This document shows, in pieces, positions 1-8,598 of a stretch of DNA of 54,997 nucleotides. Position numbers and translations under genes: made by a program. Source of the stretch: Candidatus Calescibacteriota bacterium (GTDB lineage Bacteria; CAIJMQ01; JAADFP01); the NCBI GenBank assembly GCA_021162785.1, contig JAGGYA010000019.1, positions 1 to 54,997 on the forward strand, read 5' to 3'. Position 1 is the first letter of the stretch. Each line of letters starts with the position of its first letter. The notes beneath the pieces were generated by a model, which worked only from the letters and a program-made list of their open reading frames with translations, made no database searches and was not told where the DNA came from.

Positions 1-32
1 CATCCCAATTATATTATAGCCAATCCTAAATT

Positions 33-53
33 AATCCCAAATTTGGATTTTTT
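33..53 (+). terminator. Weak hairpin plus T-run at the left edge
   Basis: A 5-bp stem (AATCC at 33-37, GGATT at 45-49) with a 7-base loop runs directly into a T-tract on the plus strand. This resembles a rho-independent terminator for a plus-strand gene lying left of the window. The stem is short and AT-rich, so it could be chance. Nothing else is recognisable in bases 1-84, which lie downstream of the minus-strand propeller gene. Confidence 0.25.
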
Positions 54-84
54 CAAATTTCTTTAAGAAGGAGACTCTATAGAC

Positions 85-912
85 TCATTCCACTTTAACT
101 CGCCAGATATTGCTCACCCCCTCTTCTTCACGAAGATAATAAATGTAGCCTTCGGGCCTCCACTCCAAATTGAATTCCCTGTATAAATCACAGGTTATCT
201 GTTTGAGACTCTTATCTGAGAGATTTATGATCCAAATATCGTATTGTCCGGTCCGGGTGGAAACAAAAGCAATTTTATCCCCGGAAGGGGAGAACACAGG
301 ATAGCCAGCCCAAGCTTTCTCTTTTAGCACTTCGGTTATATTGCCTGTTCTCACATTTACTATGGCTATACTTCCATCTGAAGAGAATACTATCTTTTTA
401 CCATCCGGCGACCATGATGGATGCACATTAAAACCTTCCATGGTAAGAAAACGAAAATCACTCCCGTCAATATTCATTGTCCAGATGTTGTGTTGATAGG
501 TGAGAGCAATTAAATCTCCCAAAGGGGACCATACAGGAGATTCCCCTTCTCTGCCCGTATCTTTTAATCCGTGTCCACCTGCAGTTACTAAGAAAATTCT
601 GGAAGATAAAGTCTCTGGATCGAAGGAATTAAAGACTAAACGATCCCCTCGAGGAGACCAGGAAGGATGATCCCCCTGGATATTGGTAATCTTTTTCATC
701 TCACCACTATTTAAAGTCTTCACATATATATGCACTCCTCCATCCTTCCAGTAACTTATAGCGATTTTCTCCCCATCAGGGGAGAAAGCAAATGAAGTCT
801 TAGGAATATTGTCCACTATAACTGGTTCAGGGGAAGGCAGGGGAGGTTTTTTGTTTTTTTCTCCATATAAAACAAATGTTGCGAGAAGGATTAAAAGAAT
901 TGTCCATCGCAT
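85..912 (-). CDS. TolB-like beta-propeller protein, exported
   Basis: 275 residues. The first about 17 residues are a hydrophobic signal or anchor segment, followed by charged residues, so the protein is probably periplasmic or membrane-anchored. The rest is at least five TolB/PD40-type blades, each carrying a variant of the F-SP-G-KIAF pattern (for example FAFSPDGEKIAI near residue 42, PSWSPDGKKIVF near 166, PVFSPSGDKIAF near 206). Such propellers usually bind proteins or peptidoglycan-associated partners. It has no Pal or TolA neighbour, so the TolB cell-envelope role is not shown. It is the last gene of the long minus-strand run and has its own apparent leaderless promoter inside the end of recG. 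I am sure of the fold, not of the function. Confidence 0.75.
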   Translation of the reverse strand: MRWTILLILLATFVLYGEKNKKPPLPSPEPVIVDNIPKTSFAFSPDGEKIAISYWKDGGVHIYVKTLNSGEMKKITNIQGDHPSWSPRGDRLVFNSFDPETLSSRIFLVTAGGHGLKDTGREGESPVWSPLGDLIALTYQHNIWTMNIDGSDFRFLTMEGFNVHPSWSPDGKKIVFSSDGSIAIVNVRTGNITEVLKEKAWAGYPVFSPSGDKIAFVSTRTGQYDIWIINLSDKSLKQITCDLYREFNLEWRPEGYIYYLREEEGVSNIWRVKVE

Positions 913-947
913 TTTTCAATTTTAAACAAGGGTATACTTCAAGTCAA
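913..947 (-). promoter_or_regulatory. Promoter giving a leaderless mRNA for the TolB-like gene
   Basis: Read on the minus strand: -35 TTGACT (947-942), exactly 17 bp, -10 TAAAAT (924-919), 6 bp, then ATG (912-910). At this spacing transcription would start at or next to the A of the ATG, leaving no room for a ribosome binding site, and none is seen. The -35 box lies in the last codons and stop of recG. Confidence 0.6.
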
Positions 948-3281
948 GGAAGTTTCTTCCCACTCGGGAAATCTTTCCTTCACAATCTTAAGATAAAGGG
1001 GGAGCAAATTCTTCTCCTTCATAAACCTCTTCGCTTCTTCTCTCGCTTTTTCTAAAAGATTTACAGCCTTTAAGATATTCACCACTCTAAATCCTTTAAA
1101 CCCGTGCTGAAGCGTCCCCAAGAGCTCTCCTGGACCTCTCAGCTTTAAATCCTCCTCCGCTATTTGAAACCCATCCTGAGTGGTAAGTATCTTTTCCAAT
1201 CTTACACCACCAGATGGTGTCTGGGGAGTGCCTATCAGGAAGCAGTATCCAGGATATTTACCTCTCCCAACTCTACCCCTTAACTGATGAAGCTGGGAAA
1301 GCCCAAATCTTTCAGCATTTTCAATTACCATCACTGTTGCGTCGGGGACATCAATTCCCACTTCAATTACCGGGGTGGAGAGAAGAATCTGAATTTTACC
1401 TTTCCTGAAATCATCCAGAATTTTTTTCTGCTTTTCCTTTTTTAATCTTCCATGAAGAACCCCTAAGGATACCTGAGGAAGTCTCTTTTCAAGAAGTAGG
1501 GCTATTCTCTCCAGAGATTCCATCTCTTTGTTTTTGTCTTTAATTCGGGGAACCACATAGTAAATTAACCTCCCTTTTCCAATTTCCTCAAGTATGAAGG
1601 GGAATATTTTTTCCCGTTCTTCCTCCTTCAACCAGTATGTCTCCACTTCTCTTTTGCCTCCTGGAATTTCCTCAAGAGTGGAAATATCCATTTCTCCATA
1701 GAGGGCAAGAGCTAAACTGCGGGGAATTGGAGTAGCACTCATTACCAGAACATGGGCTTTTTCTCCTTTCTTTATCAACTCACTTCTCTGGACTACTCCA
1801 AATCTGTGCTGTTCATCTATCACCACTAATCCCAAATTTTTGAATACTATCTCTTCGTTTAAAAGGGAATGAGTTCCGATGACCACATTTGCCTCTCCAC
1901 CTCTAATTTTCTCAATCACTTCTTCTCTTGCCTTCTTCTTCTCCTTTCCAGTAATAAGCACTACCTCAAACCCTAAGGGTGCAAGGAAACGTATGAAATT
2001 CCAATAATGTTGCTCCGCAAGGATATGGGTGGGTGCCAGAAAAGCAACTTGATATCCGTGTTTGAGAACCATTAAAGAAGCACCCAGTGCTACAACTGTC
2101 TTTCCAGAACCCACATCCCCCTGTAATAAACGATACATTCGTTTACCCGAGGTAAGATCCTGGCGAATCTCTTCCAGAACTTTTCTCTGGGAAGGAGTGA
2201 GAGTAAAAGGGAGTATTCTATTAAGATCTTCCCAGATGGAAGCATTAAAGATGCTTCCCTCCTCCTTCTCTCTCCATCCCCTTTTGGAAAGAATCCCTAA
2301 TTGAAATAGGAATAGTTCCTCCCAGGCAAATCTCAGCCTGGCCTTCTTAAGGTTCTTGACAGAGGTAGGAAAATGGATTTCTCGGATAGCATCCTTCACA
2401 CTGGGAAGTGCATATTTTTTCAATAGGTTGGGAGGTAAAGGATCAAATAGAAAGGGAGCAAATTCTTTTACTGTGCGGTAAAGAATTTGTCTCAATCTCC
2501 CCTGGGTAAGGGAGGTAGTGGCAGGATAAAAAGGTATGATTCTTCCACCATATAAAAACTCTTTCTTTTCTTTCTCTTCCTCCCACAATTCAAATTCTGG
2601 ATGTATTATTTCCAATCCAGAAAAATAACTCACTCTACCTGTAAATATCCCTTCTTTACCCGGCTTTATAATTTCTTTAATACCCTTAAAATAAAACCAG
2701 GTAAGAACAATCTTCCCCGTGCCATCATCTACAATGGCACGAAATATTTTCTTCCCTTTCCTGGTTCTTTCCTCACCCACTACAACTATCTTCCCTTGAA
2801 TGGTAACTTTTTCACCCGGTTTTACCTGGCTAATTCTGGTTATCTTCCTCCTGTCTTCATAACCGCGTGGAAAATGATAGAGGAGGTCTTTTACACTGCA
2901 AATACCCAGTTTCTCCAACTCTCTTGCTGTTTTCTTACCAATCCCTTTTATTTTTTGGATGTTTACATGCAGGGTTATCTCCTCTCTTAATTTCTCTAAA
3001 AGGGACTGGAGTTCTAATAGTAGAGAGCGTTTTTCTTCTTCTGGCAGAGTGGGATATTGAAGAATTCTCTGTTGAATTAATTTAAGAGAGGGAAGAACTC
3101 CTTCTCCGCTGGATAAAGAAGAGGTTATCTTCCTGAGCTCTTCCTCGCAGAATTTGTTAAAGCCTCCCATTACTGATGTATTTCTCAAATTTTTGGCTTC
3201 ATAAGGGAGAATTTTAAGGAGCCTATTTATGGTGCTGAGTAACTTATCATTCACAAACACTTTTTCCAAAATACTCTTCAA
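939..3281 (-). CDS. recG: ATP-dependent DNA helicase RecG
   Basis: 780 residues. RecG regresses stalled replication forks and processes branched DNA intermediates. Visible in order: an N-terminal extension of about 105 residues, the wedge/OB domain (IKGIGKKTARELEKLGI, then the PRGYEDRR stretch), helicase motif I GDVGSGKT, motif II DEQH (with the RecG-typical DEQHRFGV), motif III SATPIPRSLAL, and the C-terminal helicase lobe with VGIDVP and QLRGRVGRG. The C-terminal RecG segment (GPGELLGTLQHG) is present, so the enzyme looks complete. The longest reading starts with TTG at 3281; GTG at 3260 or 3254, nearer the lptB stop, are equally possible. It overlaps lptB and ends the lpt block. Confidence 0.95.
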   Translation of the reverse strand: MKSILEKVFVNDKLLSTINRLLKILPYEAKNLRNTSVMGGFNKFCEEELRKITSSLSSGEGVLPSLKLIQQRILQYPTLPEEEKRSLLLELQSLLEKLREEITLHVNIQKIKGIGKKTARELEKLGICSVKDLLYHFPRGYEDRRKITRISQVKPGEKVTIQGKIVVVGEERTRKGKKIFRAIVDDGTGKIVLTWFYFKGIKEIIKPGKEGIFTGRVSYFSGLEIIHPEFELWEEEKEKKEFLYGGRIIPFYPATTSLTQGRLRQILYRTVKEFAPFLFDPLPPNLLKKYALPSVKDAIREIHFPTSVKNLKKARLRFAWEELFLFQLGILSKRGWREKEEGSIFNASIWEDLNRILPFTLTPSQRKVLEEIRQDLTSGKRMYRLLQGDVGSGKTVVALGASLMVLKHGYQVAFLAPTHILAEQHYWNFIRFLAPLGFEVVLITGKEKKKAREEVIEKIRGGEANVVIGTHSLLNEEIVFKNLGLVVIDEQHRFGVVQRSELIKKGEKAHVLVMSATPIPRSLALALYGEMDISTLEEIPGGKREVETYWLKEEEREKIFPFILEEIGKGRLIYYVVPRIKDKNKEMESLERIALLLEKRLPQVSLGVLHGRLKKEKQKKILDDFRKGKIQILLSTPVIEVGIDVPDATVMVIENAERFGLSQLHQLRGRVGRGKYPGYCFLIGTPQTPSGGVRLEKILTTQDGFQIAEEDLKLRGPGELLGTLQHGFKGFRVVNILKAVNLLEKAREEAKRFMKEKNLLPLYLKIVKERFPEWEETSLT

Positions 3282-3957
3282 TAGCCCGAGGATGGGAAAT
3301 TACTTCCTCCCTCCTCCCTTGAATTACAATTTCTCCATCCAGAATCAAATAAGCTCTATCGGTAATTTCTAAAGTATCCCTAATGTTATGATCTGTAAGA
3401 AGGATTCCTATTCCTTTCTCTTTTAAACCTTTTATGACTTCTTTTATTTCTTCCACTCCCCTTGGATCAATTCCAGTAAAAGGTTCATCCAGGAGAAGGA
3501 ACCTTGGAGAAAGAAGCAAGAGTCTTGCAATTTCTAATCGTCTTTTCTCCCCGCCCGATAATGATGATGCTTTTTGAGTGGATAATCGAGCAAGATTAAG
3601 CGTCTCCAAAATTTCCTCTATTTTCCCACTTTTAAGAATAAAAGGATAAAACTCTGCTACTACAATAAGATTTTCATAAACATTTAATTCTTCAAAAAGA
3701 GTATGTTCCTGAGGAAGATAGCCGATGCCTTTCCTTGCTCTTACATAAAGAGGAAGATGGGTAAGATTCTCCCCATCCAAAAAGACCTCCCCTTCATCCG
3801 GGAATATTAAACCTGCCAAAATATGGAAAGTGGTGGTTTTCCCTGCCCCATTGGGGCCTAAAAGACCCACCACCTCCCCTCCTCTCACCATTACATTTAT
3901 TCCTTTAATTATCTTCCGTCTCCCTAACCTTTTATGGAGATTTTCTCCTCTCAGCAT
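3247..3957 (-). CDS. lptB: LPS export ABC transporter ATPase LptB
   Basis: 236 residues. This ATPase powers extraction of lipopolysaccharide from the inner membrane by LptFG and its transfer along LptC/LptA. Walker A GPNGAGKT is at residues 34-41, the signature LSGGEKRR near 133, Walker B LLLDEPFTGID near 155, and the H-loop TDHN near 188. The pattern LTDHNIRDTLEITDRAYLI is typical of LptB rather than a generic ABC ATPase. It overlaps lptA upstream and recG downstream, so translation is probably coupled. The membrane partners LptF and LptG are not in this window. Confidence 0.92.
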   Translation of the reverse strand: MLRGENLHKRLGRRKIIKGINVMVRGGEVVGLLGPNGAGKTTTFHILAGLIFPDEGEVFLDGENLTHLPLYVRARKGIGYLPQEHTLFEELNVYENLIVVAEFYPFILKSGKIEEILETLNLARLSTQKASSLSGGEKRRLEIARLLLLSPRFLLLDEPFTGIDPRGVEEIKEVIKGLKEKGIGILLTDHNIRDTLEITDRAYLILDGEIVIQGRREEVISHPRAIEEYFGKSVCE

Positions 3958-4363
3958 TTTTCCATATAACTGAAATTTTCCCCTTCAAAAATAGCTGGTT
4001 TTCCTTCAGGTCAAATACTGCACTTTCACCTTTAAGAATTAACTTTTCTTTTTCCACCTCTACATTCCCTCCCAGATAGAGTTTGTTTTCTTCTACGCGG
4101 AAAAGAAAAGTATCTGCTTTTATCTCTTCGTTTTCCTTCAAAATTCGCACTCCCTCTTTACTCTCTAAGCTCTTAATTTCCCCCTCTTTTAAAATTGCTT
4201 TTACCTCAGGGGAAAAGAGGGTAAATTCATCTTCCACAATCTTAGTATGCCCTGAAAAAATTGCTATTCCTTCTTTCTCCTTCCACATTGCAGTATCGCT
4301 TATAATCTCCTTTATTTCGCCCTGCAATAAGAGGGGGAAGAAGAGGAAAAGGAGGTTAATCAT
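3932..4363 (-). CDS. lptA: Periplasmic LPS-bridge protein LptA (OstA-like)
   Basis: 143 residues from the ATG at 4363, which overlaps the lptC stop by a few bases. A longer reading back to 4426 would put 21 residues before the signal peptide and is less likely. The start MINLLFLFFPLLLQG is a signal peptide. The rest is alternating short beta-strands with the OstA pattern (ISDTAMWKEKEG, FSGHTKIVEDEFTL, IKADTFLFRVEENKLYLGGNV, LILKGESAVFDLKENQLFL), which builds the LptA beta-jellyroll that shields the LPS acyl chains. The order lptC-lptA-lptB is the usual one. Confidence 0.85.
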   Translation of the reverse strand: MINLLFLFFPLLLQGEIKEIISDTAMWKEKEGIAIFSGHTKIVEDEFTLFSPEVKAILKEGEIKSLESKEGVRILKENEEIKADTFLFRVEENKLYLGGNVEVEKEKLILKGESAVFDLKENQLFLKGKISVIWKNAERRKSP

Positions 4364-4799
4364 CCACTTTATACCACTTAGCCCCTTCCTGAACATAAAC
4401 AATCTTATTTTCCAGATCAATTTCACCTCTCTCTCCTTTTAATTTCCATCCCTCGCCTTCAATGAAAAAAGGACCATCCAGCACCAACCAGCCGGATTCT
4501 TCCTGGAAAACAAATTTTTCACCTTTAAGAACCAGCCCCTCCCAAAAATTTATTTCTCCTTCTTCAAAAAAAATCCTTTCTTCATATATTTCACCTTCTC
4601 GAGCATTCAATGAAAATTCTTCTCCCTTTCGGTGAATAACCATTTTAATCTCTTTCAACTTCTTATGATTACTTTTTTCCATTACAGTTTGTGCCCACAA
4701 TTCCCAGCTTTCCTCCCTCCCCTTTTTTTCAAGGTAAAAATTTTTGCTCTGGAATCCCATTAAGAGAAGAATTACCAGAAGACTACCTATTATCCTCAT
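4356..4799 (-). CDS. lptC: LPS export protein LptC
   Basis: 147 residues. An N-terminal membrane anchor (about residues 1-15) is followed by a small beta-jellyroll of the LptC/OstA type (WELWAQTVMEKSNHKKLKEI, then LKGEKFVFQEESGWLVLDG). LptC accepts LPS from LptBFG and hands it to LptA. The family is poorly conserved; the call rests on the anchor, length and fold pattern, plus its position directly before lptA and lptB. It overlaps DUF502 upstream and lptA downstream. Confidence 0.8.
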   Translation of the reverse strand: MRIIGSLLVILLLMGFQSKNFYLEKKGREESWELWAQTVMEKSNHKKLKEIKMVIHRKGEEFSLNAREGEIYEERIFFEEGEINFWEGLVLKGEKFVFQEESGWLVLDGPFFIEGEGWKLKGERGEIDLENKIVYVQEGAKWYKVDD

Positions 4800-5433
4800 C
4801 CTTTTTAAGAAACTTCTCTTCTAACTTCAGGGGGAAAGTAGCCATACCTCCTGAAATCACAAAACTGAAAGCCTCTTGAACACTAACAGAAAGAGGTATG
4901 GTTTCCTCCTCTGGCAAGATGATGAGAAAACCACTTGTGGGATTGGGAGCAGTAGGGACAAACACCGATACCATACTTGAGCCTTCTGGAAGTGCTTTTT
5001 CCCATCGCGAAGTCACAAATCCCACGGTATAGGAACCTTTCCTTGGAAATTCTACAAGAACAACCTGTAAAAAGGCATGTCTTTCTCTTCCCAGGATAGC
5101 AAGACTGATTTTTTGGACAAGCGTGTAAATGCGGGAAAGGAGAGGGATTCGAGTAAAGGGTAATTCCACAAGTCTCAGGAGTCTCTTTCCCATGAAATTA
5201 CGGGTGAAAGCTCCTACAAAGGAAATACCAAGGAAAGCTACCAGAACCACAAAAAGTGTCCATAAGGCATAAGCCCATCTATATTCTCGGAAATACCTTT
5301 CCAGTTGGGGAGGAAGAATCACTAAGGAAAACTGTAGAAGATGGGTAACTACCCAATAGAGGAACCATAAAGTTACCGCTAAAGGTAAAAGAACTAAAAT
5401 TCCTGCAACAAAGTTATCCCTTACTCTCCTCAT
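4783..5433 (-). CDS. DUF502 family membrane protein
   Basis: 216 residues. Two transmembrane segments (about 10-32 and 52-75) precede a conserved soluble region with the DUF502 pattern: FTRIPLLSRIYTLVQKI, then FPRKGSYTVGFVTS, VFVPTAPNPTSGFL and a C-terminal ISGG. The function of the family is not established; in plants and bacteria it is a small inner-membrane protein. It sits between corC and lptC with overlaps on both sides, so it is made together with envelope proteins. Confidence 0.85.
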   Translation of the reverse strand: MRRVRDNFVAGILVLLPLAVTLWFLYWVVTHLLQFSLVILPPQLERYFREYRWAYALWTLFVVLVAFLGISFVGAFTRNFMGKRLLRLVELPFTRIPLLSRIYTLVQKISLAILGRERHAFLQVVLVEFPRKGSYTVGFVTSRWEKALPEGSSMVSVFVPTAPNPTSGFLIILPEEETIPLSVSVQEAFSFVISGGMATFPLKLEEKFLKKDEDNR

Positions 5434-6706
5434 CGGATAACCTTATGATTTTTACTCGTTTTACTCTTCTTTCATCCGCATCAAGGACAATAAATCTTAA
5501 ATTCTCATGTTCTACCACTTCACCCTTAGTAGGAACTTTTTGAAGTTTCTCCAAAATAAATCCACCTACTGTATCAAAATCATTTTTTGGCAAATTTAAA
5601 TTGAGTTCCTCATTAGCGGTATCAATATTCAATCGAGCATCTACAATATAAACATTGGGCGAGATTTCCTCCCAGAGTTTTTCCTCTCGATCGTATTCAT
5701 CAGAAATTTCTCCTACAATTTCTTCCAGAACATCCTCCAGTGTTACCAGGCCAGCTGTCCCTCCATATTCATCCACAACAATAGCCACATGTGTTTTTTC
5801 TCTTTTGAATTCCTGTAGAAGTTCATCCAGCCTTTTACTTTCAGGGACAAATATGGGCTTTCTTATAAGGTTTTCTAATTTTATTTCCATGAGTTCCTTT
5901 CCTTTAATACAGTTGAGTAGATCCCTGGCATACAAAATACCCACAATATTATCAATGTTCTTACGATAAACTGGTATGCGGGAGAATCCTCTCTTTTTCA
6001 CCTCTTCAATGACTTCCTCTAATGGGGTTTCTATATCTAAAGCAAAAATCTCTATACGAGGAACCATAACATCGTTAGCCCTTTTTTCTCCAAATTCAAA
6101 AACTCCCTCTATCATTTCTCTCTCCTCTTCTTCAATAAGTTTCTCCCTTTCAGCAGCTGCAATAAGTGTTTTAATCTCCTGATCTGTGAGGAAAGGAGTG
6201 GTAGGTGTTACCTTACCCCCCATTGCACGAATAACTATGTTGGAAAGAAAAGTAAGAGCTTTAACCAAGGGTAGAAGGAGTAGGGAAAATAACTTTATAA
6301 ATCGGAGAGCAAAGAAAGTGATCTTTTCTGGATTTTGCTGAGCATATATCTTAGGAATAATCTCTCCAAACATTAAAATTAGGAAAGTCATTATTCCAAT
6401 AGAAAGCCCAATAGCACGGGCATCGGTAAATCCTCTGAGTTCTGCATATTTTATGCTCAGAGATGCTGCTAAGGTTGAAGCAGAAATATTCACCACATTG
6501 TTTCCCACAAGAATAGTGGTAAGTATACGGTGAGGATCATGGGTCCAAAGTGAAAGTAAAGGAATTTTTTCCGGGAAAAGTTCTTCCAGTCTCTTTATCC
6601 TGAGTTTTCCCAATGCAGTCAAAGCAGTCTCCGAACCTGAGAATATTCCGGAAAGGATAAGAAGAGCAAAGAGTGAAATAATCTTTAATATAAACGACTC
6701 ATCCAA
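5414..6706 (-). CDS. Hemolysin C/CorC family CBS-domain membrane protein
   Basis: 430 residues starting with TTG that overlaps the ybeY stop. Domain order: DUF21/CNNM transmembrane domain (about 1-175, with the conserved SGSETALTAL), two CBS domains (about 195-330, with VMVPRIEIFAL and HVAIVVDEYGGTAGLVTLEDVLEEIVGEI shared by the family), and a C-terminal CorC/HlyC transporter-associated domain (about 345-425, with FDTVGGFIL). These proteins are linked to magnesium or cobalt export and adenine-nucleotide sensing. The order ybeY-corC is a very common bacterial gene pair. Confidence 0.9.
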   Translation of the reverse strand: MDESFILKIISLFALLILSGIFSGSETALTALGKLRIKRLEELFPEKIPLLSLWTHDPHRILTTILVGNNVVNISASTLAASLSIKYAELRGFTDARAIGLSIGIMTFLILMFGEIIPKIYAQQNPEKITFFALRFIKLFSLLLLPLVKALTFLSNIVIRAMGGKVTPTTPFLTDQEIKTLIAAAEREKLIEEEEREMIEGVFEFGEKRANDVMVPRIEIFALDIETPLEEVIEEVKKRGFSRIPVYRKNIDNIVGILYARDLLNCIKGKELMEIKLENLIRKPIFVPESKRLDELLQEFKREKTHVAIVVDEYGGTAGLVTLEDVLEEIVGEISDEYDREEKLWEEISPNVYIVDARLNIDTANEELNLNLPKNDFDTVGGFILEKLQKVPTKGEVVEHENLRFIVLDADERRVKRVKIIRLSDEESKG

Positions 6707-7145
6707 TCCTTTCTACCTCCTCTCCCACCTCTTTTATTCTTTTGTACTCTTTAAGCAATTCTTCCTGTTTGCTAAACATTCTTCTTCGTTCCTCCCGGGA
6801 ATAATCCCTTTCCCCTTTTAAATGTAGAATTCCATGGATTAACACACGTAATAGTTCTTCTCTCTCTTCCACATTATATTTTAAAGCATTTTCCCTTATT
6901 CTTTCCAGAGAGATAACTATCTCTCCCCAGAGGTTTTTTTCGTGATAAGGGAAACTAAGCACATCTGTGGGCTGATTTATTTTTCTAAACTGGTAATTCA
7001 TTTCTCTTATTCTTTTGTCATTGGTAATGAAAACATTCACCTTTTTGTTTCTACCTATTTTCTCTAATACCCATTCTCCACATTTTTTAATTTCTTCTTC
7101 CAAATCCTTGGGAAGTTCTATCTCTTCAACTATTACCCTTATCAC
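6699..7145 (-). CDS. ybeY: YbeY rRNA-processing metalloprotein, zinc motif altered
   Basis: 148 residues, probable GTG start at 7145 just inside the pgpH end. YbeY is a zinc-dependent RNase needed for 16S rRNA maturation. Family landmarks are present (NYQFRKINQPTDVLSFPY, WGEIVIS). The zinc motif HGxLHLxGYDH reads HGILHLKGERD here: His104 and His108 are kept, but the third ligand His is Asp114 and the YD before it is ER. Asp can bind zinc in other metalloenzymes, so the protein may still work. The phoH-pgpH-ybeY order is classical and supports the call. Confidence 0.9.
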   Translation of the reverse strand: MIRVIVEEIELPKDLEEEIKKCGEWVLEKIGRNKKVNVFITNDKRIREMNYQFRKINQPTDVLSFPYHEKNLWGEIVISLERIRENALKYNVEEREELLRVLIHGILHLKGERDYSREERRRMFSKQEELLKEYKRIKEVGEEVERIG

Positions 7146-8598
7146 TTTTTTCCCCTTGATTCTTTTGAGGGTATTCCACTCGGGTATGAAATATACTACT
7201 CAATGTCCGGATAAAACTCTCCTTTATAAGGTCAATCTCTTTTAGCGACAGGGGAGCATCATAGAGTTGCCCATCCTGTATTTTCTCATTTATAATCCTT
7301 TCCACTAAGTTCCTTATCCGGGAAGTGGTAGGGTTTTCCAAAGTGCGTGAAGCTGCTTCCACAGCATCTGCAAGCATTACTATTGCTGCCTCCTTGCTCA
7401 TAGGTTTGGGGCCGGGATACCGAAAATCTTCTTCCCTTACTTCCTCTTTCCCTTTAATCTCTTTTGCCTTTTCATAGAAAAAGGAGGTAAGAGTGGTGCC
7501 ATGATGTTGAGCAATTATATCTAAAACCGCCTGGGGAAGTTTATATTTTTTCCCAAGATGGATCCCTTCCTTGACATGGGAAGTGAGGATAAGGGCGCTA
7601 AGATTTGGATTTACCCGGTCATGAATATTTCTGAATCGAGGAAAAAAGGAAAGGTTTTCCCCATAAAACTGAGGATTTTTTAACTTCCCTATATCATGGT
7701 AATAGGCTCCTACACGGGCAAGGAGAGGATTAGCTCCTACAGCTTGTGCAGCAGATTCTGCCAGAATTCCCACCATTAAAGAGGATTGAAAGGTTCCGGG
7801 TGCTTCTTTTCTTAACCTCTGAAGAAGAGGATGATTAATGTCGGAGAGCTCAAGAAGTTTTGCATCCGTAACCATACCTGAAATATTTTCCAAAAGTGGA
7901 AGGATACCAAAAGTAACCATGGACCATAGGATACCGTTCAAGAAACCCCAGGAAGGTATCAACCACAACTTCTCTTTATAACCTTCAATTAATCCAAAAG
8001 CAGATAGATAAAGAGCAGAAAAAATTCCTACCACAAATCCTACTCTTAAAACTTCCATCCTTCTGTGAGTAAAAGAAACCCCTATGGTAGCTACACTTCC
8101 CCCAATAAGGGCGTAGGTGAAGGAGGCCCAAGATAATCCATTTATCAGGGAAATGAGAAAGGAAACCAAAATCACTGCTACAAAAGAAACACCGCTCCCA
8201 AAAAAGGGAGTTAATACCATTCCCAATAGAGGGAGGGGTAAGAAAAAATAATGATGAAAAAATTTAAGAGAACCCCAAGCCAAGTAATAAATAAAAACAA
8301 CTATTAAGGTAAAGAGGGAAAGATGTGAAGGTTGGGGGAAGGAATCCTTTCTATAACGGTAAAGGAAAGCTAAGGAGAGAAATAGCACCAATCCCAATAC
8401 AATCCCTTTACCCCAGAGTGTCTTTATCTCTCCACTACCTTTACAAGAATAAATCAGGGGGAGGAGAAGAAAAGCATAAAGAAAGACTCCTACAATCCAC
8501 CAGGCTCTATTCCTTTCCTTCTCTTTCTGCTTAAGGGTTTTCTTATCCCCTTTCCCTATTTTCCGTGTTTTTTTCTTCTTTCTTCTTAGCCCTTTCAT
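7126..8598 (-). CDS. 7TM-HD phosphohydrolase, PgpH-like, without the extracellular domain
   Basis: 490 residues from ATG 8598, overlapping the end of phoH by 56 bases. PgpH-type proteins degrade cyclic di-AMP. A very basic 30-residue N-terminus is followed by about seven transmembrane segments (33-240) and a cytoplasmic HD domain (about 245-470) with the HD pair at His301-Asp302 (YYHDIGKLKNP), a further His pair in AQHHGTT and DAVEAASRTLENP. In typical members a roughly 200-residue extracellular domain (7TMR-HDED) sits between helices 1 and 2; here the loop is only about 14 residues, so that sensor is missing. Position next to phoH and ybeY is standard. Confidence 0.88.
   Translation of the reverse strand: MKGLRRKKKKTRKIGKGDKKTLKQKEKERNRAWWIVGVFLYAFLLLPLIYSCKGSGEIKTLWGKGIVLGLVLFLSLAFLYRYRKDSFPQPSHLSLFTLIVVFIYYLAWGSLKFFHHYFFLPLPLLGMVLTPFFGSGVSFVAVILVSFLISLINGLSWASFTYALIGGSVATIGVSFTHRRMEVLRVGFVVGIFSALYLSAFGLIEGYKEKLWLIPSWGFLNGILWSMVTFGILPLLENISGMVTDAKLLELSDINHPLLQRLRKEAPGTFQSSLMVGILAESAAQAVGANPLLARVGAYYHDIGKLKNPQFYGENLSFFPRFRNIHDRVNPNLSALILTSHVKEGIHLGKKYKLPQAVLDIIAQHHGTTLTSFFYEKAKEIKGKEEVREEDFRYPGPKPMSKEAAIVMLADAVEAASRTLENPTTSRIRNLVERIINEKIQDGQLYDAPLSLKEIDLIKESFIRTLSSIFHTRVEYPQKNQGEKSDKGNS

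Noticed and set aside
1214-3085. Plus-strand ORFs opposite recG
   Set aside because: They are shadows of the recG frame, without ribosome sites or recognisable domains; the same holds for the other antisense ORFs across the window.
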